The notes under the pieces are model-generated. The model saw only the letters and a list, made by a program, of their open reading frames with translations, was not told where the DNA came from and did not search any database. A stretch of DNA of 64,000 nucleotides from Macrotrachela quadricornifera (taxonomy: Eukaryota; Rotifera; Eurotatoria; Philodinida; Philodinidae). Of the stretch, positions 1 through 9,370 are shown in pieces. How positions within the stretch are numbered: position 1 is the stretch's first letter; every line of letters begins with the position of its first letter. The stretch spans positions 357,707-421,706 of the forward strand of contig JAJEKB010020870.1 of assembly GCA_022393335.1 (NCBI GenBank). The letters are read 5' to 3'. The position numbers were made by a program, and so were the translations under genes.

Positions 1-1684
1 ATATTTTCTAATTAATTCATCAAATAATATAAAAACAAAATCAGCATGTCATAAATTTATTTATCTATAACTAAACAAACAACAACAAAAAAAAAGGAAA
101 AACAGAATTATATTTCTTCAACATAATGATAAAATATTCTCTGTATTATCTCATTCGATATAAATAATGAATTTTATTGATTGGTAAAAGACAATTTAGA
201 TGTTTAATAACGTTAAATAGACAAGGGCAAGAATGATGACGATTAATTCTTGTCAATAATCGACTTTACACATCAAATAGTTAGGCATAGTTGACATTTC
301 GTGACAACATTATATAAAAAAGAATCTCTAAAGATTACTAAAATTAGTTTTGACAGATATTAACTTAAAATGCAATCCTAAAATGTTCTATATACAAAAA
401 ATAAGAAAGCATAAACTCTCATTTACTCCTTAGTTTATATAACGATATTTTATAATAAAATTACTTCAAACTAATGTAAAAATAAAAACTATATAATTAC
501 AATATGTAAGCTTTTCATCTTCTTGATGCTTTTTTTTTTTGACAATAAATGTTTCTTTGTATTACCGCATGCCTGACTTTATGCTAGAGTGATCCATAAA
601 AAAGTTAAAACAAAAAAACTTTATAATTAATCATTTGCCTATTTCTAATTACATACTTTAATTACAGATTAGAAATTTGAGTATTCATAATGTAAACATT
701 TTATTAATGGGACAATAATCAGCATCTTCAAATTTCAATAATATATAAATCTTTAGGGAAATATTCTTATACTTACTCTTCCTATTTCTGAATTAGTTTC
801 TTAAGTAGTGATAGATTGTATAGATTATAGCAGAGAAAAAAAATGCTTATAAATAATATATTGTACTAACTACCACATAATATTCCTTTCTCTACTCAAT
901 AGAGTGTAGATATTATTATTTCCATATGACAGTTACTGTTATTTTTTTTATGAATTAGTCTGACATTTACTTGTTAATATAAAACAAAAAAGTCAATAAG
1001 CAATTCTTTTGTTACTAAATCAAACAAGTTAAAGTGACTCTTTTGTGTTCATAATTATTCTGAAAAAAAAAACGCGAGTCATTCTTTTATTTAATTATAA
1101 ATTAATGTTCATTTCCTTCGTTTCTACTAAATATTAAGTTACTTGATATTATTCTTTTCTAATCTATCGGAAGTTAAACGAATATAACCAGTAATGCGAA
1201 CAAATTTTATTCAATATATATTGTAATAGAAAAAAAGGAGAAGAAGAAAATACTTTATAATAATAAATACATGTAACCGAATGATAAATTGTACTTAAAT
1301 AATTATAATTCTAACCTTGACTTCATTAAAATATACCTTAAATAGAATTGAAATTTTCATTATAAAATTACGTGTCGGTGAATTCTTTCAATAAGAAGTA
1401 AAAAGTCAAAAAAAAAAAGAAGCTAGTCAAGATTTTCTTTTCTTCTTTATTGTCTATAGCTCTTAAACAATTCTATAATTGAATAAACAGAAGTTTCAAG
1501 GAAAGACTATATATTCACAATCATTTTATATGCTAAGAAGAGTTGTAAAGACACGAACAAATATAATGTCGATAGACTAACATTTGCATAGCAGATGCTC
1601 TGTAAGGCAGTATAAAAAACAAGCAGAAAAAAAAAACCATTAACAATAGTATTTATTTATAATAAGACATGGTTGCTGAATAGT
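1..1684. other. AT-rich intergenic stretch
   Basis: I see no coding exon, RNA gene or clear repeat structure here. It consists of AT-rich sequence with short homopolymer runs. Confidence 0.5.
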
Positions 1685-1887
1685 ATCTATTCTATCAAGA
1701 TTATTAGGCTAGTTATTGTCAAACGTCTAATTGATACTTACGTTAGCATCAAAGATGTTCTAAAAGTTGTAAGAATTAGAATATCTTTGATAATAAGTAT
1801 CAATTAGACGTTTGACAATAACTAGTTTAGTAATCTTGATAGAATAGATGTTAAGCTAGTTATTATCGAATGTCTAATTGATACTTT
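1685..1887. repeat. Inverted repeat with a third partial copy (MITE-like)
   Basis: Arms 1685-1740 and 1798-1849 are near-perfect inverted copies of each other around a loop of about 57 nt. A third, direct partial copy of the inner arm follows at 1855-1887 (GCTAGTTATT.. again followed by TCTAATTGATACTT). This fits a small hairpin element plus a tandem remnant. No convincing target duplication was seen. Confidence 0.7.
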
Positions 1888-2072
1888 ATATCAATGATGT
1901 TCTTAATGTTAAAAATTTATATCATAATTTTCTTTTATATATCAAAGTAACCCTGTAAGGATTCATTAAGTTTTTTGTCTAATTGATGTAACAAAAAAAA
2001 AACAACGATGTGTTTGATTACAAACTTAAAAAAAAAATAAATAAAATTTCAGACAAAAATTTTCTTATTCTT

Positions 2073-3350
2073 TTATAAAGTAACAAGAGTCATTTTAAGC
2101 ATTTGAATACCATGTGATTCAATATCATATGATGTATAATTTCCTTGAAATTCTCCAAGATCTTTATGTAACCAAAGATCTCGTACTTTAACTTGACTTG
2201 TTAATTGCCAACCTAAATCAGTAAATAATACTAAAATTGTTCTTGAAACATTATTATCTCGATTAAATGTAAGAACAACTTTTGATCCATCATCTAATGG
2301 TCCAGCCCATATTTCAGTATTATTAACAAGATCAATATGAATTTTTTTTCCTTGTATACCAAGTGAATCTTGATTAATAGCTATAACTTCAGAATTTGTT
2401 AATATATCTAAATATTCTTTTGATATATTTCGTATATCACAACCAATAAGTAATGGAGATTTTGCTATTGACCAAAGACTCATATGTGTACGATATTCAT
2501 TTAATGTCATACCACCATTACCAATTTCTAACATATCAGGATCATTAAAACCTATATATTGAAGAAAAATAAGAATATTTATTTTTTGTTTTTCTTTTTA
2601 CCATGTGGTGCTGCAAAACTAGCAAATAAATCATTAACATCAATATTAAATAACATTGAATACCAATGATCACTAATATCTCCAGTTGTTCTCCATGAAT
2701 TAGCAATTGTACGAAACCATAATGATGGTAACATTTCACCCCATTCACATGCAGAATAAAATATTGGTCGACCTGTATGATTTAATGCATCTCTCATACG
2801 TTCATAACGTTCTTTTATTGTTTTATTTGTTGGTGATGAATTACAATTATCATATTTAAGATAATCAACTTTCCATTGTGCATAAACATGTGCATCAATT
2901 TCTTCATAACCATATGAACCTGGTCGACCAGCACAAGTACTATATCCAGCATCTGAATAAAGTCCAAATAGAAGACCACGAGAATGAATGTAATCAGCTA
3001 ATGATGCCATACCAGATGGAAAACTATTTGAATCAGGAATAATAAAATTTGTTTTTGGATCACGTTTTGATGCCCAACAATCATCAATATTAATATATTT
3101 ATAACCAGCTTGAGCTAAACCAGTAGAAATAAGTGCATCTGTTGTTAAACGAATTATAGTTTCATTAACATTACATCCAAAATGATTCCAACTATTCCAT
3201 CCTAATATCAAAAAAATAATGTCTATAATGTTTATATTTTAATAGAAAAATTTATTTTAACAAACCCATTTGTGGTGTTTTACCAAGACCATTATCAAGC
3301 GAATAAATAATATTAAATAAAATAAGAATGATAAAAGAAAAGAATAACAT
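2073..3350 (-). CDS. Alpha-galactosidase, glycoside hydrolase family 27 (plant-like)
   Basis: Predicted 387-aa secreted enzyme that hydrolyses terminal alpha-1,6-galactosyl residues from oligosaccharides or glycolipids. Exons on the minus strand: 3350-3266, 3201-2602, 2551-2073; introns of 64 and 50 nt join in frame. Residues 1-17 form a hydrophobic signal peptide. The catalytic barrel starts at MGWNSWNHFGC. The nucleophile Asp lies in YLKYDNC (about residue 146) and the acid/base Asp in RTTGDISDHW (about residue 203), matching the conserved GH27 pair. GFNDPDMLEIGNGGMT and the AINQDSLGIQGKK segment lead into a beta-sandwich C-terminal domain. From family knowledge, the wording of these motifs (NVNET, IDDCWA, LKYDNCN, RTTGDISD, EIGNGGMT, SPLLIGCD) follows plant-type enzymes far more closely than animal lysosomal GLA/NAGA. 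The introns are host-like, so an acquired copy has been domesticated. Length is normal and no frame damage is seen. Confidence 0.93.
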
Positions 3351-3763
3351 GTTTGTGTTTGTCAAATATAGGTTAATGCTTATATAAGATAGTATATATA
3401 TATATATATATATATGTTTATCTCAGATAAATATTCTTTTCTTCTAATCGATAATATACTGATAAGTTTATTTTATAAGTTAAAATATCATGTTTATATA
3501 TCAAAATGTTAGCAAAAAGAAATTTTTAAATATTTAAGTAAATAGATTATATGAATCCTTAGTAACATTCCGATGACATAGCCTAGTGGGTGGATATATG
3601 ACGATCGGATCGGACAACAATGATGATAATTGGCTTAGATATGAGAACGAGAATGATGATGACACAAGGATTAATATTGACGAGTATCGATACGAAGACA
3701 AGAAAAAAAAAATTTGATCACATCTTTCAATAAGAACATTTCAATTGTACTATATGTTCAATA
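3351..3763. other. Divergent intergenic region with (TA)n run
   Basis: This separates the divergently transcribed alpha-galactosidase and ZP-domain genes, so it should hold both promoters. A (TA)n microsatellite of about 11 repeats lies near 3393-3415. No defined promoter motif was identified. Confidence 0.5.
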
Positions 3764-5959
3764 ATGTACAAATTATCTTTTCTATTATTGATTGGAAGTT
3801 TATGGTGTTTTTTAATTATTGATGCTAAACGACGAGGTTTGTTTTAAATGTAAGAAATAGATTAATTATAATGTAATATCGGGGTTTGTTTTTTTTCTAT
3901 TTAGCTACAGCTCAATCACAACATAATTTAGGTGATTTTTGTATGCCAGGTACATGTGCTAGTTTATATTCAAATTGTAAACGTATTGGTGGTAATGCTT
4001 TTCGATGTGTTTGTAAAGAACAATATATGGCTATAAATAAAACTCATTGTGGTTTGTAGAAATTCTTTTGAATACCTTTTTCATTTTTTTTATTTTATAA
4101 AATTAAATTATTTAGTAAGAGTAATTAATGCATCAGTTGATGATGCATGTGCATCATGCATTAAACGTAATGGTATTTGTTTGGATGAAAATTCTGATGA
4201 TCATATGGATAAATGTTTTTGTCCAACTGATAATGATTTATGTGCTGATCGAACAACAACAACATATAGTATACCAGTTACACAATCTTTAAGAAAAAAG
4301 TAATGCTTATTTTTTTATTTTATTTATAAAGATATCTATATATATAAGATAATTTTGTTTTTAGTATAGCAGGTATAACACCAAGTCGAGTTGTTAATCA
4401 AGGTGAATTGATACTTGGTTTATATGATGTTAATCAACAACGATTAATTGATAATGGTGGTTCAGTATTTATTGGTGATCGTTTATTTATTGAAATAAAA
4501 TATCGAACAAGTTTGATTTATATTTTTTCTAAAAAAAAATTGTATCCCGTTTTTTTTTGTAAAGCTGATCATAATTCTGATCGTCATCAAATCATTGCAG
4601 AAAATTGTTCAATTGCTTCAAGTGTTTCTGATAATGAAACAAAATTAGAAAAAATTCAATTATTAACAAATCGTTGTCCATCAAAAGATTCACGTTTATC
4701 AATAAGTTTTCAACGTATTGATCCATATCATATAAAAAGTACTATTTTTCAAATAAGTAAATTTCAAACAACATCTGTTGTTTATTTACGATGTTCAATT
4801 GGAATTTGTTTTGGTCAAATAGAAAATTGTCAAGAAGTATTATATAAGATTTATTTATTTTATTAATAAAATGTTTTTTTTTTCTCTAGCGTTTATGTCC
4901 TGAAAATCGACGAATATCACATCGAATAAGAAATTCTTCATCAATAAATTCTCCTTCATTTGATTATGGTGATGAAGAAAGTTCTAATATTGTTGCATTA
5001 AAACGACGACGACAAAATGATGATAATGATGATGAACAACAACAAAAAAAACTTTCAAGATTAATAACGGATTTAACAAAATCATTTGATTCATTTAATG
5101 ATCATTATGATATAAGACAAATACAACAACAATTTACTATTGAAGCACCATTACCTCAACCAACACATAAACATAAATTACCTTATGGTAAAAGAATTTT
5201 TAGAAATAATTCTATAGAATATTTTCAATAAGAAAAATCCATTCTTAAAATTAGTGTTTGACCTTTTTTTGCTGACATTTGTATTAATCTTATTCTAGTC
5301 AATCGTTTATATGTATTTTGCTGTGACATGTTACTGAAAAAACAATCTTAATAATGTCAAGTTTGATGATCACAAGGTTTGTGAGATCAATCGTCGTTCC
5401 AGAAGTTAAAGTGATCTTATGAATTTTATAATCATAAGATATGACATTATTAGACTTATGTTTACAATAGCATACCATAAGCAATATAGATAAACGATCG
5501 AATGATATATAACTGGTACAAATGTCATAAAAAAAAGATGTAAGATATTAAAGTACTAGAAGAGAAATAATCATATATGTCAATATTGAGAATTTTGTAA
5601 AATATTCTTTATATATATATATATATATAGAGACACTTTATGGTCGTACATCATTAGCAACACAAGGTGCTGTTGAACGATCAGCTATTATAGCTGCTAT
5701 ATCAATTATATTTATTATTGGTATATCAGTTTCATTATTTGTTATTTATCGAACATGTTATATTGAATATGTTCAAAGAAATTATGGTTCAACACCATTT
5801 GCTGGTTTTGTTAATAGTCCTGAATCGATATATGGAGGATTAAGAAGTCAATCACAAGTTTGTCGTTATGATATGGGACGTCGATCAGAACAACGTTTTG
5901 AAGAAAGTTTTTTTGTTAATAATGTCGAACCATTAGGAGCTTATCGAAGACAATATTAA
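3764..5959 (+). CDS. Zona pellucida (ZP) domain type I membrane protein
   Basis: Predicted 482-aa extracellular matrix or cuticle-type protein. Exons: 3764-3836, 3905-4051, 4116-4299, 4365-4510, 4565-4836, 4890-5187, 5631-5959; all phases agree. Residues 1-21 are a signal peptide. A cysteine-rich, EGF-like part follows (GDFCMPGTC, FRCVCKEQ, CASCIKRNGICL, KCFCPTD). The ZP module starts near GELILGLYDV and ends with a typical ZP-C cysteine pattern (NRCPSKDS, VYLRCSIGICFG, then LCPENR). A charged linker with KRRRQ, a possible furin-like site, precedes the C-terminal transmembrane helix (AIIAAISIIFIIGISVSLFV) and a cytoplasmic tail of about 65 residues. Intron 4 is 54 nt with no stop, so retention would stay in frame. 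Intron 6 is about eight times longer than the others because of an inserted MITE (see 5263-5537). ZP assignment rests on the cysteine pattern, not on an alignment. Confidence 0.8.
5263..5537. mobile_element. Hairpin MITE inside an intron of the ZP gene
   Basis: The termini are inverted copies: CTTTTTTTGCTGACATTTGTA at the left end and its near complement ending GGTACAAATGTCATAAAAAAAAG at the right, with the arm similarity continuing inward through CAATCGTTTAT and a GACATTA block. It lies wholly within the 443-nt last intron. No clear target duplication was found. Confidence 0.65.
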
Positions 5960-6092
5960 AAATAAAAAAAATAAAAACATTTTATGTCTTTATTCAATAA
6001 TTCTTTCTGTTCATTTTTAATTAAATATACATTACATATTTCTTTACCCATAAATAAACTAGAAAACTAGATATTTTGTTTTTATTAAAAAT

Positions 6093-6817
6093 CTAATGAA
6101 TATTTTTAATAATTCGAACATCTTTTGCTTCACCACCATGTTTATTTTGAATTTCACGAAATTCTACTTCCATTCCTTCCTCAAGAGATTCTAAATCAGT
6201 ATTACGAATTGATCGTAAATGAACAAAAAAATCTGCACCATCACTTTTTCTTGTAATAAAACCAAAACCACGATTTTTACTATAAGAACAAAAAAAACAT
6301 TTAAAAAAGAAAATCCTTTTATTCTTAACTTACATAAATTTTCTAACAATACCAATACATTTATTATTAGTAAGAATTTTCGGTTTTTCAATTTGATCAT
6401 TTTCCATATTAGATATTACATTTTTCACAATAACATCCAATAAAAAACAAAATAAAAAATTAAAATAAATAAAATTCTAATTAAAAAATTTACTCGTGCT
6501 TCAAGTCCTTTAACTCCTTCAAATACGTTAAATTTCACTTCTTGTCCTACCTAAAATAAAATTTTTAATTATTAGAAATAAAACGCTTGGTTCCTTTTTA
6601 TTTTTTCTTTCACTTCAAGTGTTTTAAAACCTGTACCAATTATAGATTGAAAATGTACAAATATATCATTACCATTACTTTCTCGTTTAATAAAACCAAA
6701 ACCTTTTTCTTTTGAAAATCGTTTAACAATTCCTGTATCTTGAATATTATTTACTGATGATAATGTTTTTATTTGTAATTGAAAAATTTTTCGATATTTT
6801 AATAAAGATACAAACAT
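6093..6817 (-). CDS. Double cold-shock-domain RNA-binding protein
   Basis: Predicted 183-aa nucleic-acid-binding protein with two cold-shock domains. Exons: 6817-6614, 6550-6494, 6437-6334, 6279-6093. CSD1 (about residues 27-90) carries KGFGFI (RNP1) and DIFVHF (RNP2), then [12 protein letters not shown]2 (about 110-180) carries RGFGFI and DFFVHL, then EVEFREI. The first 26 residues are basic and hydrophobic and could be a mitochondrial presequence (inference). The start at 6817 directly follows TTTTTTCAG, so the ATG may lie at a splice or trans-splice acceptor; an in-frame ATG at 6829 is the alternative. Odd point: the second intron (6438-6493) has a normal GT donor but ends in TTG, not AG. 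If it is not spliced, the first protein ends at a TGA near 6430 and a second CSD gene could start at ATG 6407. The tight spacing to the CCDC51-like gene upstream suggests co-transcription. Confidence 0.78.
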
Positions 6818-6851
6818 CTGAAAAAACATAAATATATTTTTTTTTTCGTTA
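6818..6851 (-). promoter_or_regulatory. 34-nt intercistronic spacer with splice acceptor
   Basis: It joins the stop codon of the CCDC51-like gene to the ATG of the cold-shock gene and ends in TTTTTTCAG directly against the ATG. There is no room for a promoter, so a spliced-leader acceptor in a two-gene operon is a reasonable reading (inference). Spliced-leader trans-splicing is known in bdelloid rotifers. Confidence 0.45.
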
Positions 6852-7757
6852 TTATCGATGAAGAAAATATGATATTATAAAAGATATAAAACTAGCTGAC
6901 ACTATTATAAAACCAGTATGATAAATTATTTTTGATTGAATACGTTCTTCACTTTGTTCATTTAATAATAATATATTTTCATATGAATCTTTTGAAGATA
7001 AATTTAATAAATCATTTTTTAATTCATTTACTGATATTTCTTGTTTAGTTATTAAATCTTCATATAATTTTTGAGAGTCTTCTGCTATATTACGAAATTC
7101 TTTCATACGATAACGATTTGATAATGTTGCACCTTTACAAAAAAAAAAAGATAAATAAATAAAATAGAAAAAAAAATATATTTTACCAATCATTCCAGCT
7201 AAAGCACCAACAACAGAACCAATAATAGACCAATATTTTGTTCTTTCAATACGAAGTTTTTCTTTTTCTTGACTTTCACGTAATGCTAATTGTAATGATG
7301 AAAATAATTGTCTTTCAATATCATCTTGTTTTTTTAATTCTAATTGAGCTAACTTTTCTTTTTTAACTAAATCATGTTCTGCTTTGAATAATTCAAAATA
7401 TGCATCATCACTACGTGATAATTTTTCCATTTCAATACGAATACGATCTAATTCAGATTGATATTTTATTAATTCATCGGAATATAATCGACGTTCTTTT
7501 TGAGATGTTATAAAATCACGTTCAGCCTATATATAAACATACAAAAAAAAACTAGATGTAAATAACATTGAAAAATAGAAATATCTTACTATAATTTATA
7601 TTACATTATTTACAGTACTTTGAGCTTGTTTTACTTCTTTAAGACCAACAAAATCTTCATAGATATCAAGCCAACGAAATAGACGTGATGAACGATTGGT
7701 AGAAGTTATTTTTGTATTATTAATTGAAAATCGACGAATAGTTAATCGTGTTAACAT
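6852..7757 (-). CDS. CCDC51: CCDC51/MITOK-like mitochondrial potassium channel subunit
   Basis: Predicted 257-aa inner mitochondrial membrane protein; in mammals CCDC51 is the pore subunit of the mitochondrial ATP-sensitive K+ channel. Exons: 7757-7605, 7526-7187, 7132-6852, introns 78 and 54 nt, phases consistent. The N-terminus ([11 protein letters not shown]..) is basic and serine-rich like a mitochondrial presequence. [11 protein letters not shown] and a long coiled coil follow, then [20 protein letters not shown] and [12 protein letters not shown] (about 150-166, first membrane segment), the stretch that matches the vertebrate family best. A second coiled coil and a C-terminal membrane helix (about 236-254) complete the two-helix layout. 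It is shorter than the roughly 410-residue human protein, mostly in the loop between helices. The stop codon lies only 34 nt before the ATG of the cold-shock gene on the same strand. Confidence 0.82.
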
Positions 7758-8425
7758 TGATAAATTTTAATATCAAGTGTAAAAAAAAATGAAAATAAAA
7801 AAATGATGAGTCATTTCAATTCATAAAATAATCCAATCGAATGTTGATAAACGAAAAATTAATAGATGGTGTATGAGTTAGTATCGAGCATTTTTTGATA
7901 TTCGAAAGATAAGATATGATAACACTTTCTTTTACTATTAAAAGTAATGATCTAAACTCTGATTTAAATGAAAAAAATAGACGATTCTATACTGAGTATT
8001 TTCGATTTCAACTCAGATATCAGAAATCGATTAATCTATGATTATTTAGACAAAATAATTTCTGTAAGAATGAAATCAAGAGTTTTGGTAAGCTCTATGT
8101 TGATTTTTCGTTGACACGAAAACAAAAATCTTAACTTTTTTTGTTTATAGAACTCAATACTCATTAAAATAATATTTAAATTGTATAAGAACAGAACAAA
8201 TTCCTGTGAAATTGATTGTACATCTCGATCTAGTTTGATTAAATCAAAATACTTGTAGTTTTATAATGAAATACAAATATTGATTTTTAAATTCTATTGT
8301 AATCATAAATTTTTTTTTCTTCTTCTTCTTATTTTTTTCGCTTTTTCAGTGAATGAAATTTAAGAAGATCGAACAAACTTCATTTAACGTTTGCATATCA
8401 AAAATAGAACAGCAGAAAATCATCA
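7758..8425. other. Intergenic region between divergent genes
   Basis: It lies between the start of the CCDC51-like gene and the next plus-strand gene, and has no exon-like frame. A T-rich run ending TTTTTTCGCTTTTTCAG (about 8333-8349) could be a 5'-UTR or trans-splice acceptor for the gene at 8426. Confidence 0.4.
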
Positions 8426-8644
8426 ATGTCGAATACTCGTCAATTTCTTGTTCCACTCAATTATGATATTACAAAACAAGTTTATCCTATTGAAGAAACT
8501 GTTCGTAAACGTCAATATCATATAGATGAAGTAAAATCACCAAAACAATATTATCAAATATATATTAAAACATATACCGGAGAAACAAATGCCTCGTCTG
8601 AATTTTATGCTGATAGACTACGACGTCGAGCTAAATTCCGTTAA
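8426..8644 (+). CDS. Small basic protein, unknown function
   Basis: Single-exon frame of 72 aa, not recognised. It starts MSNTRQFLVPLNYDITKQVY and ends with a strongly basic RLRRRAKFR tail. There are no cysteines, signal peptide or membrane segment. The centre is rich in Tyr, Lys and Gln (SPKQYYQIYIKTYTG). Codon usage resembles neighbouring genes, and a T-rich AG acceptor lies about 77 nt upstream, so it is probably real. The next gene starts 133 nt downstream on the same strand. Shortness keeps confidence moderate. Confidence 0.5.
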   Translation: MSNTRQFLVPLNYDITKQVYPIEETVRKRQYHIDEVKSPKQYYQIYIKTYTGETNASSEFYADRLRRRAKFR

Positions 8645-8777
8645 AAGTTCTTTCTTTTCTTTCACGTGCTTGTTTTTTTCTTTTTACTTATTCCCCTTTC
8701 ATTTTTTATCTTCTTGTGTTTCATTAATAAAAAAGAAAAAGAGCAAATAACACACATATATTCATTTTTCTGTTGTC

Positions 8778-9101
8778 ATGTCGCACAATCCACATCCAAA
8801 TGCAGACACATCAGGTTTTAATTATCCAAGTGCAGCTGGTATACGAACGAATACTGATCAAACACATATAGGTATTGTACCTACAGCGAATTCTTCAACT
8901 ACAGAATCATCATCATCGGTACCGATAAAAATAACATATCCAACCTTGAATAATCATGTAGGACCATCAGTTGATCGACATCAAGGAAAACTCGGTAATG
9001 AACATGGTGGAGCTGGAACACGAGCAGATGATCGTAAAGGTGAACTTGTTCAAAATGACGGTCATACTGCAACACCTGTCGCCAAAACAGAACATCTTTA
9101 G
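8778..9101 (+). CDS. Hydrophilic, probably disordered 107-aa protein
   Basis: Single-exon frame, not assigned to a family. The protein has no cysteine and no hydrophobic stretch and is rich in His, Asn, Thr, Ser, Gly and Asp, with a serine run (TTESSSSVP) and a GNEHGGAGTRADDRKGE segment. That composition predicts an intrinsically disordered, heat-soluble protein. In an anhydrobiotic animal a protective role is conceivable, but no LEA repeat motif is visible and none is claimed. It follows the 72-aa gene by 133 nt in the same direction, with an AATAAA-like signal (near 8726) between them. Confidence 0.5.
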   Translation: MSHNPHPNADTSGFNYPSAAGIRTNTDQTHIGIVPTANSSTTESSSSVPIKITYPTLNNHVGPSVDRHQGKLGNEHGGAGTRADDRKGELVQNDGHTATPVAKTEHL

Positions 9102-9370
9102 AATTGTAAAAATTTATATTTATTCAAGCTAGATAAAAAATAATATATCAGTTGTTGTAATCGAATGAAATGGCTATATTTACGAAATTTTCTTACTGTA
9201 TAATTTAATAATAGCTTGGAACTACTATTATATTCAATACAGCCAGTGTATCAAATAAGACGTTTTTCAGAAAGGTTATAATACGATTCAATATTATTTG
9301 ATAAACAAAAAACTATCCTACAATTTGAAACAAAATTTTTATAATTAACCTAACAATGAAATATTTCTTT

